The notes beneath the pieces are model-generated. The model searched no databases and was not told where the DNA came from. It saw nothing but the letters and a program-made list of their open reading frames with translations. A program made the translations under genes and the position numbers. 50,164 nt of DNA, taken from Hungateiclostridiaceae bacterium UBA1305. Lineage in GTDB: Bacteria > Bacillota > Clostridia > Acetivibrionales > DTU013. How positions within the stretch are numbered: the stretch's first letter is position 1; each line of letters opens with the position of its first letter. This document shows, one piece after another, positions 21,401-26,068 of the stretch. Where the stretch lies: positions 5,032 to 55,195 of the forward strand of contig DBTX01000034.1 in assembly GCA_002307275.1 (NCBI GenBank), read 5' to 3'.

Positions 21401-22621
21401 AGTGGCAGCGGTAAGGTAACAATGTTCTGGGAAGGCTACACGGAAACAGTTGACGCTGATGAAGTGGATTTTTATAAGGAAAGAGGGTATTCTGTAGTTA
21501 CTTCTGATAATATTGAAGGCTGTATGGACGTTATCGAGCAGCTTGGCAATAAAACCAATAGCAAGGGTAGCAGTCAGCAGGCATTTGCCGGCAGCCTTCT
21601 CGTTGATCTAATAAGCTCATTAGTTCAAACTTATGGTTCAGGTGCTGATCAAAAAGAAAGTGGCAGCAATGTTGAAATAGGAAGTATGCTTTCAGACGAC
21701 ATCGTTGATGACAATATCATTTCCAGCTATAAATCTGCAATAATGATGAATGGTACGATCTTTGCGTCAAGAGATTCAGATGATATATCAGGCTATGTAA
21801 ATAAAGCTAATGATAATTATAATGCTGCCTCCATTACGAAATATTTTATTTTAGGCATAATGGAGGCAATGAAAGATACAATTACCGACGCCATATATTC
21901 ACTTTCACATATTAAAGAGACAGTTATTGGTATAGGATTTCTATCAGAAGCCTTAAAAAATCCCAATAGTCCTGCGGGTATGATTCTGCAGCAAATGATT
22001 ATACAATCGTCGAAACAACTATGGAATGAGTTTAGTACAGGAGATGCAAATAAGAAGGCTCGCATTATCGGAAAAGCTACTGGAGAGGTTTTAATAGCAG
22101 TAGTAGGTACAAAAGGAGCTAGTGCGGCTGGAAAAGTAATGAAGTCAGGGTCATTATTCAAAAAGTTTGCTCCTATATTAAAAAATACGAGCAAAGCAGA
22201 TGAAATTGTTGAGTCCATAATTAAGTCGGAAGGAGCTGCTGTAACAAAGGGAACGAGTAATGCTATTGGTCGTTACTCAGGTAATTTGGTCCAAGTAAAC
22301 AAGGCTGATGCGGCGGCTGACGCCCTAGCAAACAGGATAGGAGGACAGTCACGTGTGAAGTTCGTGAATGATTCTGTTGGAAGGGAATTCGATGTTGTAA
22401 GTAGCGAATACATAGGACAAACAAAACCAGCTTTACAGACAGTTAATAAGAGTGTTAGAGATCAGATGAAAGCTACATTTGAAGCAGCGCAGGAAACAGG
22501 AAGAAAGGTGTATTACCACTTTGAAGGTCAACCTGCACAATCTGTAATTAATAAACTAAATGAGTATAGCCAGAGGTATGGTATTGATGTGGTTATAGAT
22601 ACTAATCCATTAATGAAATAA
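12431..22621 (+). CDS. Sec-exported RHS/YD-repeat polymorphic toxin protein
   Basis: A 3396-residue protein. ATG 12431 follows GAGGGGG. The signal peptide is clear (basic MVRKLFIK, hydrophobic core, cleavage near IVKA-ETLEE). Residues about 40-600 form an N-terminal domain leading into YD repeats (YTYDxxG, YEYDxxGN) that run to about residue 2860 and should build the hollow RHS shell. The RHS-associated core follows (GLYYLRARYYNPYIGRFISE ... SLNLYTYCSNDPIRYLDPTGH, DPTGH at 2902-2906), the usual autocleavage/tip boundary. Beyond it is a Ser/Asp linker, a helical pre-toxin region, and a final ~110-residue module with REFDVV...IGQTKPA and KVYYHFEG, resembling restriction-endonuclease-fold toxins (Tox-REase-3-like; D...QxK as candidate active site). 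Two low-complexity inserts lie at about residues 1735-1755 and 1978-2040. The cognate immunity gene follows 11 bp later. Confidence 0.88.
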   Translation: MVRKLFIKIIIAFHILILALLLPAQIVKAETLEEQLNNLTGPKKQYNTALSPVYLRNNASEESISTQSGDLSLNQTDYVLPGKNGLDLEIKRLYKSGISNVQEMKVKYVDGAWVDYVYSDANTTSFYEERYNLGIGMRFSFPAMEFKTNSDGTSYKYLHTEAGDVYRLADPTPTDGVEAYEPEGQTVKDVAVTLSTNFSNGQTDGKSKYVMTGKDGRKTYFSDDGRVLGIVDRYGNTIKFEYDTLSYTADGTTKTRKLATRITDTVGRVVTIEYKEDASYTVGPIKNTVYSADESYKNSQNPNTLYSGDLDGKFQVIVHLPDGKKITYDKTAVLVSSAKHVLRTRLQRVYDLDGKPKYHFWYEQPSLGFSYTEKITGKEKTGKAYSAYNTYENLVQVDYCRNNRIKRYTYNTSTKSLSDGSMQYRKIFEKKELAKTGYDTTKTDFLDRFVCEVKDRLSYSYTNEPDGYDVTGYQENDDTYLKNGYKYYTTKTDMNSTTAKYTYNGKHELVVAEETGTDHKKVTATENDEMKFPKKVEETLYNITNGQVGTQYSKKIENFRYDQYGNLTSYTGPLAKRDTAGYPVDTENTVIYSYACDKFHTLLQKTWKQDKDTSCQIINTVDEKGNITKEQKVNTGDPSQWVNTDYQYDSSGNVTQKTVNSQDNTYITKYVYGTDADGGDHKGAYLTKEYNTVNGAELARQYVYDHDTGNKLAEIDENGNRTDYGYDELERNIKITYPDKTFREYVYKDYSSADREVEYLDPRGTKFLFTYDIFDNIVRYSVKDEGLWKTLAQSEYDFRGNTVSETDSNGNKITFDYDSNNRLIAKNYYEKSTVKKESIKLTYTLGVSDDVPLLLTLADEDGYVKRYYYNAAEQLVKYEETPGNKVFYTQTYAYNYTGAVSSETDAKSATTTYLYDNLGRLSRKIDALNNETTYTYNNLDDVLTEEAPGGKITGYFYDSAGRRTEARTYTKGSNDYYYEKYTYDNAGNITASAKGKVENGQDSLSAKSEFTYDNMDRVTDEYSSIEEGRKSHIHYVYDADGNRIETDEYADQAGDKLLKYTYAYDFAGELISEDGIYTENGSQGSAATHGTYMKKYTWDCEGNLLKEEQYDGSGFQTTEYAYDYRNRLVLKTEPYSSDGKNKQTAYTYDKRGNTASETVTIQGTACTTAFRYDGRGKLVQKTDAMKHTTTYLYDENGNLKKEIDPRYYGQNEDGAPGMEYEYDSLGRLVKAASFDGTNREVVFFKEYDGRGNVIKEADAIGYDSNEPTLSTGKKYEYDAAGNVIRYTSARMAKDGGSSTGYTRIYTYNGSGMVTSEQDSNGEKTVKTYYLNGLLKAAAYPDGSSEAYSYDDTGKVYILETDRGGNKTATYNNIFGKPYRVEYPDRTSETFEYTAEGYEKESRDRNGNITQFEYDPAGNMTARKEYEKSDADTVAVYYRLTRFSYDENGQVLSSETFSLKAAKADGRVLSSVSAGDRTESVYDKAGRLAAAYGPNGRETLNSYDAAGNITAVKQKVSDKEYKVQRFTYDTRSRKVSEALLLNTADLDKKQLQGATFDDEYPTMVLSTTSYTYYANDLIKSTKDAAGNETLFEYDLDGQLVKKEEPLHITTTYAYDTEGNLIRETDGRGVTCYYEYDSMDRMIRQKAPASGGGLAVTRYIFDAMGNLLKVIQPNRYEEAKDTQNQANGMQGVSYTYDSMNRQTSIIAPTGETVQYISYDAGGNVKKSVDGLRYQGSTGEGSTVEGNTGEGSTGDSKGTVYEYDGLNRVVRVTDALGGITAMEYDVLDNITKQTDALEHATSYEYNPDGTLARVTYPDQGTVSFTCDLLGRVTGRTDQRGNTSAYTYNAFDKPKEEKDPYGSSIVHKYDLKGNECATTDKRGSTVYTSYDALDRPVEKKTPLEQDGTGNLLYSIESYTYDEAGNLLTRTVTGPESGFSPRIMACTYYGNNLLKSESDNNGAYVIYSYDNNGNLTKKETLREVSGGTAEGDTVEGDTADGGTDSNGADNTSAGNTSTDSNGADNTGTDSNGADSTNADNTGSGSRYDTELYVYDAMDRLTQSIRLADREGLYNVSDIDNLESLIDNKYPGKVKLITGYAYDILGNKTAETSPTGYGFIEGDDINREKYTVRYSYDALNRLEKVTRKYNGADVSVRYTYDAAGNRLEEENERGYVTKYAYDVMNRLTAITDPDGYTLTYGYDLAGNRITVTNAKGHTITYSYDLLNREENVTDACSVIISRKLYDKNGNMIKAIEAKGYLSASGDDARYGTVYTYDLANRLTGMAKPEAAAQGKTTETYKYNVFGEQIKVTDALGNATAYEYDNGGNLVKVTDALGITTTYGYDKAGSKLYLTDGRGKTTNYSYNSLGKMSSMTDAENRTVSYQYDLAGNLACVTDRNDTVTLYTYDSRNLLLEKKINSTTDCSVTYTYDEVGNKSGMTDESGKYIYSYDAENQLAKISKAGNTQIAYTYDELGNIASITDSLGFTTDYTFDKSSRMETVTYAGQTVTYTYDKNGNRESVTYSTGVTEEFKYDRDNKLLKMTNSKADGSILSSFSYTYDLTGRQLTKKDSYGTTTYTYDSDGRILREETPGRTAVCAYDNAGNRVTLNETYTSEQPTGFIDSASEKEIKYILKKSEYVYSASNRLMKLVEKLCEASGKVLLTKTTMYLYDGNGNQLRQSTSYTALSSIKARQTLKGTSYGDSLSRTIDPLINRTSNTFDGFNRLKKTEQIQSGVRTLVEYTYNGDDLRVKKTVKKSDNGYTPDVTVFLYDRQHVILETEADGSLKTRYIRGINYLARAGSSGGYSTILYNGHGDVVQTVNEAGDIQNSYDYDIWGNPTLTLEQYSFSIRYAGEFFDKETGLYYLRARYYNPYIGRFISEDSYWGEDENPLSLNLYTYCSNDPIRYLDPTGHRQAGDEKLSITDRAAIADLTYTYNEAKAKSDIKGMEAAHQAAENIRKNAANNKDSDDSDDDSSSSGTNGNDSASTGEKNKTSKKSGSGKVTMFWEGYTETVDADEVDFYKERGYSVVTSDNIEGCMDVIEQLGNKTNSKGSSQQAFAGSLLVDLISSLVQTYGSGADQKESGSNVEIGSMLSDDIVDDNIISSYKSAIMMNGTIFASRDSDDISGYVNKANDNYNAASITKYFILGIMEAMKDTITDAIYSLSHIKETVIGIGFLSEALKNPNSPAGMILQQMIIQSSKQLWNEFSTGDANKKARIIGKATGEVLIAVVGTKGASAAGKVMKSGSLFKKFAPILKNTSKADEIVESIIKSEGAAVTKGTSNAIGRYSGNLVQVNKADAAADALANRIGGQSRVKFVNDSVGREFDVVSSEYIGQTKPALQTVNKSVRDQMKATFEAAQETGRKVYYHFEGQPAQSVINKLNEYSQRYGIDVVIDTNPLMK
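17626..17694 (+). repeat. Intragenic 15-bp minisatellite in the RHS gene
   Basis: Repeats of GGAAGTACCGGAGAG-type units encode Gly-Ser-Thr-Gly-Glu blocks (GSTGEGSTVEGNTGEGSTG) between two YD repeats. Copies are in frame, so gain or loss of units would keep the frame. Confidence 0.65.
18366..18546 (+). repeat. Intragenic low-complexity repeat in the RHS gene
   Basis: In-frame repeats encode GDT(V/A)EGDTADGG and then several copies of TDSNGADNT. At DNA level, units such as GACAGTAATGGTGCGGACAA recur. The block interrupts the YD repeats and is highly acidic and soluble. Confidence 0.65.
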
Positions 22622-22632
22622 GGAGAGATAAA

Positions 22633-23034
22633 ATGTTTGAATATCATGGTTGGGCAACAATAAGAGTATCATTTTCAGAGGATTTTGACGAAGCAAGAGT
22701 TATTAATGAGGTTAAGATGTTTATTAATAGCTTAAATTGGCCAACAGGGGTATTGGATTTAAGAGCAGTTAATGGTGAATACCACTTGTGGGTAGCAGGT
22801 TTTGATAACCATAAACCTCATAATGATTATGACCCAGTTCAAGTATATGGATATATTTGTAAGATTGCGCCCGCTTCGTATGGAATTTTATATGTTAGAG
22901 ATGATGAAGATATAAATGGGCATGAAAATGAATTTAGGATTTATGCCATGGCGAGAGGAAAATTGACTGAAAAACAAGATAATTTATTGTCGCCATTTAT
23001 ACCTACAGTTGAAGACGAGTATAAAGAAGAATAA
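22633..23034 (+). CDS. Imm7-family immunity protein
   Basis: A 133-residue cytoplasmic protein, with AAGGAGAG just upstream of ATG 22633, starting 11 bases after the RHS toxin gene. It has the pattern I know for Imm7: MFEYHGWATIR at the start, LDLRAVNGEYHLWVAGFDNH in the middle, then APASYGILYVRDDED, MARGKL and a final LLSPFIPTVEDEY. Such proteins neutralise the toxin tip of their own or sibling cells. There is no signal peptide, as expected. Base composition is AT-rich like the toxin tip and unlike the RHS shell, so tip and immunity probably arrived together as one exchangeable cassette. Confidence 0.85.
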   Translation: MFEYHGWATIRVSFSEDFDEARVINEVKMFINSLNWPTGVLDLRAVNGEYHLWVAGFDNHKPHNDYDPVQVYGYICKIAPASYGILYVRDDEDINGHENEFRIYAMARGKLTEKQDNLLSPFIPTVEDEYKEE

Positions 23035-23045
23035 TTATAAATCAT

Positions 23046-23079
23046 GGTCACACAGTTTCGGCTGATGTGACCTTTCTTT
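23046..23079 (+). terminator. Probable terminator of the RHS toxin-immunity operon
   Basis: GGTCACA (23046-23052) pairs with TGTGACC (23066-23072), followed by TTTCTTT. It lies 12 bases past the immunity stop codon. Part of its loop (GGCTGATGTGA) recurs in the hairpin blocks nearby. Confidence 0.55.
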
Positions 23080-23168
23080 ATGCTTTCAAACGTGCTTACA
23101 TAATCCAACTCCTGTTGTGATCCCGCTTTGGACCTCCTTTTTCTGCGGTAAGTGAGGTTTTTCTCGCT

Positions 23169-23255
23169 GCATGACCCCGAAGTCGACCTCAAGGGGCAAA
23201 TTCCGACCCCTATACCAAATGCCTTTCAGCCCGCATTGCGGGCTGATGTAATCCG
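23169..23255. repeat. 87-bp hairpin-bearing block, copy A
   Basis: Starts GCATGACCCCG and ends GGGCTGATGTAATCCG. It contains a perfect 7-bp hairpin, AGCCCGC (23228-23234) with GCGGGCT (23238-23244). It matches the block at 25704-25790 across its whole length with the same length, so the two are diverged copies of one non-coding element. Confidence 0.7.
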
Positions 23256-23282
23256 AGGGGAGGTCGCTTGCGACCACCCCTC
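23255..23282. repeat. 28-bp hairpin
   Basis: GAGGGG-A-GGTCGC (23255-23267) pairs with GCGACC-A-CCCCTC (23270-23282) around a TT loop, 12 pairs with one A-A mismatch. It abuts block A and is followed by TTTAA. It may be a terminator or part of the same element. Confidence 0.55.
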
Positions 23283-23666
23283 TTTAACCTGCATCATTTT
23301 CGACCCCTAGGTTCAGCATAATTTGTTCGGAAAAGTATCAAAACAAACAGTCGTCAAATTGCCCTCAAATTCCTTCTCAATCTGTGCATGGGTTCGTACC
23401 CCAGAGTCGCTTGAAAATCGAAACAGAGGTAACACATCGCCACACAGGGGCAGGAGATTTCATGATTGAAATATGCTGCATCGATCAATTTCTCCAGCCC
23501 GGTTTTTACTCAGTTCATGAGGCACAACGCATCCCCCATGGTTCATGGTGAACCATATCTTGACCAGTATTTTTGTCCATGCTAAAATGGGGGCAGACGG
23601 GGGTTTAAGGGGGAAAACTTCCCTCGTCGCTTTCATAAAAGCACATCATAAAAACACAGATACATG
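23283..23666. other. Non-coding gap before the IS110 leader
   Basis: No convincing gene on either strand. It holds another GACCCCT word (23302), a perfect dyad ATGGTTCA (23538-23545) / TGAACCAT (23549-23556), and a G-rich stretch (23587-23613, GGGGGCAGACGGGGG and GGGGG). It is probably decayed mobile-element sequence. Confidence 0.5.
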
Positions 23667-23707
23667 CAGAGAAGAAAAACTATAACATTTTTTCTTCTCT
23701 GTTTTTT
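23667..23707 (+). terminator. Rho-independent terminator
   Basis: CAGAGAAGAAAAA (23667-23679) pairs perfectly with TTTTTCTTCTCTG (23689-23701), followed by TTTTTTG. A 13-bp stem and T-run. It isolates the upstream region from the IS110 leader. Confidence 0.75.
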
Positions 23708-23784
23708 GTTTTGTCTCTATTTCTCAAAATCTACTTGCAATCCTTCTGTACCAGAGTTAACATCACACACAACGTAAGAATGAA

Positions 23785-23935
23785 CCAAGGCCCGTGATGC
23801 CAAGCACTGAAAAACAGTGCAAATCACGTAATTTGTCACACTATGAATGGATAGGTTGGCGTTCCCTTGCGAGGATTAAGGTCAAGGGACACTTCTTTAC
23901 AAGAAATGTCCCTAATTTAATCTAACGCTCTTAAA
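23785..23935 (+). ncRNA. Candidate IS110 bridge RNA
   Basis: Structured non-coding leader directly upstream of an IS110 transposase, where IS110-group elements encode their bridge RNA. Seen: a two-tier hairpin CGTGAT (23793-23798)/ATCACG (23823-23828) enclosing GCACTG/CAGTGC; a second two-tier hairpin AGGGACA (23885-23891)/TGTCCCT (23907-23913) enclosing TTCTT/AAGAA; and a closing pair GCGTT (23859-23863)/AACGC (23924-23928). Size and position fit the family. Guide loops were not matched to a target, so the call is inference. Confidence 0.5.
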
Positions 23936-23980
23936 TTGAGGTTGCCGGTGTGAGTGGTGGAGACATTGAAAAAGGAGAGG

Positions 23981-24682
23981 ATGAGAATTTATCAGAAAAG
24001 AAATACCTGCTTTATTGGAATCGACATGCATAAAGACACGCATTGCGCAGTGGTTATTGACTGCTGGATGAATAAACTCGGAGAGGTCAGCTTTGAAAAC
24101 AGACCTTCCAAATTTCCTGCATTCGTTGAGGATGTAAGGAGAATATGCGGTACAAAGGAATTTGTATTCGGCCTTGAGGATACCAGAGGCTTTGGTAGAA
24201 ATTTAGCCGCCTATCTGGTCGGCAGGAGGTTTGAGGTAAAACATGTCAATCCGGCTTATACCAGCGCCGTAAGGCTCGCAAATCCCATCATTCACAAGGA
24301 TGACTCCTATGATGCCTACTGTGTGGCAAGGGTACTCCGGGATATGGTTGATACTTTGCAGGATGCCAGGCATGAGGATATATTCTGGACTATCCGGCAG
24401 ATCGTGAAAAGACGGGATTTAATTGTGAAGAGCAATATCATGAACAAGAACCAGCTGCACAGCCAGCTATCTTACAGCTATCCGTCCTACCGGAAGTTCT
24501 TTGCCCTGATTGATGCCAAAAGTGCCATGTGCTTCTGGGAGAACTATCCTTCGCCGGAGCATGTGAAAGCAACAACTCCAGAAAAAATATATGAAACCAT
24601 AAAGCCAGTCCATACGATACGAATACCTTTTGTGACCAATTCACGGTTATCTATGACACTGAGGTGGATTATGATACACTAA
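23981..24682 (+). pseudogene. IS110-family transposase, C-terminally truncated
   Basis: ATG 23981 follows AAAGGAGAGG closely. The N-terminal RuvC-like DEDD domain is intact: GIDMHKDTHC (first Asp), LEDTRGFGRN (Glu), and HKDDSYDAYCVAR (the Asp pair). Homology then runs to about FWENYPSPEHVK, after which the frame passes into unrelated sequence and stops at 233 residues. Full IS110 transposases are usually 300-450 residues and need a C-terminal domain with a catalytic serine, which is missing. The element should be unable to move by itself. A second fragment of a close relative lies at 25791-26030. Confidence 0.85.
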
Positions 24683-24834
24683 GCAAAGTTGAAAATGAAT
24701 TGTTTAACGACTTGTCTACAATTACAGCAAGGTTTTCACCCTACGACGAAGATTTAAAAATGCCAAATGTTTATTACAGTGAGCAGGAAGTAAAAACCAA
24801 AGTAGATGAGGTATTGAACAGATTGTCAGAATAA
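24595..24834 (+). pseudogene. Remnant coding frame behind the truncated transposase
   Basis: An open frame of about 79 codons without a start codon, reading ...FTVIYDTEVDYDTLSKVENE...ARFSPYDEDLKMPN...LNRLSE-stop. Composition is protein-like and acidic. The frame begins just where IS110 homology ends, so it is probably the 3' part of a gene cut by the rearrangement. I do not recognise the family. Confidence 0.4.
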
Positions 24835-24899
24835 GAATTATATACGCATGTCGGCTATCTCAAAAGGTAACCGTCTGTGTGGGAATTTCTGAAAACTAC

Positions 24900-24928
24900 T
24901 TTAACCGATCCGTATTTTTCAGTATAAT
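24900..24928 (+). promoter_or_regulatory. Promoter for the PIN toxin gene pair
   Basis: Perfect TATAAT at 24923-24928 with a weak -35 (TTTAAC, 24900-24905) at 17-bp spacing, 32 bases before the start codon. Confidence 0.45.
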
Positions 24929-24960
24929 AGAATTAGAGGATAAAGATTGGAGATTTGCAA

Positions 24961-25440
24961 ATGAAAAAACTGAAAATATACCTTGACTCTTCAATAATAA
25001 GTCATTTGTATGCAGAAGATGCACCGGACAAAATGAGAATTACAGAGGAGTTTTGGAGAGAGATTGAAGAAGGATTATATGAAGCCGTAATATCATCGTT
25101 TGTAATTGTTGAATTAGGCAAATGCCAAGAACCAAAGCGTTCCTTGATGTTAAATAAGTTACAGCAATCAAATATTATTGAATTAGACGTTGACGAAGAA
25201 GCGGCATACTTGGCATCGAAGTATATTGAACATGGTGTTCTGTCTGAAAAACATTATGAAGATGCTTTTCATATTGCAGCAGCTACTGTATCAAAGTGCC
25301 AAGTTTTAGCATCGTGGAACTTCAAACATATAGTAAAGGTAAAGACTATATTAGGAACAAATGGTATTAATAGGGTAGAAGGATATGAAGAAATCCAGTT
25401 GCTTTCACCCGATGCATTAGTAGAGGAAGGTGATGAATAA
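24961..25440 (+). CDS. PIN-domain protein, probable VapC-like ribonuclease toxin
   Basis: A 159-residue protein; ATG 24961 has GGAG at 24949-24952. PIN domains are metal-dependent nucleases, and toxin members cut tRNA or rRNA. The acidic residues expected for the metal site are present: Asp9 (KIYLDSS), Glu51 (FVIVELGKC), Asp101 (HYEDAFHIAAAT). WNFKHI (119-124) is typical of this PIN subgroup. The stop codon overlaps the start of a 51-codon gene (TAATG), so the pair is translationally coupled, with toxin first and putative antitoxin second, the reverse of classical vapBC. It lies between two IS110 fragments, which fits a mobile stability or defence module. Confidence 0.75.
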   Translation: MKKLKIYLDSSIISHLYAEDAPDKMRITEEFWREIEEGLYEAVISSFVIVELGKCQEPKRSLMLNKLQQSNIIELDVDEEAAYLASKYIEHGVLSEKHYEDAFHIAAATVSKCQVLASWNFKHIVKVKTILGTNGINRVEGYEEIQLLSPDALVEEGDE

Positions 25441-25595
25441 TGCAGGAATCATCGGCAATGACTGAAATTAGAAAGATTAAAGATGAACTTTCGGAAAAGG
25501 CAAGAGTAATGTCAAAAAGAGACTTCTTAGATTTTATTAAAAAGGAAGCCTTGAATGTAAAGGAATCTATAAAAGTTAGCTCAGTATCGAAATAA
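25440..25595 (+). CDS. Small partner (putative antitoxin) of the PIN toxin
   Basis: 51 residues, starting at ATG 25440, which shares its first base with the stop codon of the PIN gene. The sequence is charged and helical (MTEIRKIKDELSEKAR, then SKRDFLDFIKKEALNVKES). It resembles the short EIRKIREE-type proteins found after PIN genes of this subgroup. No ribbon-helix-helix or AbrB DNA-binding fold is evident, so it probably binds the toxin directly rather than acting as a classic VapB repressor. Function is inferred from coupling only. Confidence 0.6.
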   Translation: MQESSAMTEIRKIKDELSEKARVMSKRDFLDFIKKEALNVKESIKVSSVSK

Positions 25596-25646
25596 TATAA
25601 GACACAATTGGGGAATTACCTGTTTTTGCATATTTCAATCAAAAGT

Positions 25647-25672
25647 CGTAGGGGTCATCCTTGACCCCTACG
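25647..25672. repeat. Perfect 11-bp hairpin
   Basis: CGTAGGGGTCA (25647-25657) pairs perfectly with TGACCCCTACG (25662-25672) around TCCT. No T-run follows on the plus strand; on the minus strand ACTTTTGATT follows. It uses the same GACCCCT word that recurs near block A. Confidence 0.6.
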
Positions 25673-25703
25673 CAAACCTCTGACAAATGCATGAAAGTAT
25701 AAA

Positions 25704-25790
25704 GTATGACCCCGCTCATGACCTCGTCGCGCCAAATCCGACCCCGATCTTGAAATTCTCACAGCCCGCACTGCGGGCTGATGTGAGCCG
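25704..25790. repeat. 87-bp hairpin-bearing block, copy B
   Basis: Same length as copy A and alignable throughout. Here the hairpin is longer: CTCACA+GCCCGC (25758-25769) pairs with GCGGGC (25773-25778) and, after a TGA bulge, TGTGAG (25782-25787). Its last base abuts the first codon of the second IS110 fragment. Confidence 0.7.
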
Positions 25791-26030
25791 TGTGTGGCGA
25801 GGGTGCTGCGGGATATGGTGGACACCCTGCAGGATGCCAGGCATGAGGATATTTTCTGGACTATACGGCAGATAGTGAAAAGACGAGACTTGATTGTAAA
25901 GAGTAATGTTATGAACAAGAACCAGCTACACAGCCAGCTTTCCTACAGCTACCCATCCTACAGGAAGTTCTTTGCCCTGATTGATGCCAAGAGTGCCATA
26001 TGTTTCTGGGAGAACTACCCTTCGCCGGAG
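25791..26030 (+). pseudogene. Internal fragment of an IS110 transposase
   Basis: An 80-codon in-frame piece from CVARVLRDMVDTLQ to FWENYPSPE, nearly identical in protein to the matching part of the gene at 23981 but with many silent base differences, so it comes from a related, not identical, element. Both ends are abrupt. The right end stops at the same TTCGCCGGAG as where the two copies cease to match. Confidence 0.8.
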
Positions 26031-26068
26031 GCTTTCCTCGAAGTAATGCTCAATGATGAGCCATGGTC

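Noticed and set aside
23169..25790. CRISPR array
   Set aside because: Only two 87-bp copies 2.5 kb apart, with no regular spacers and no cas genes. The 16-bp arrays at 10147 and 28490 lack spacers too.
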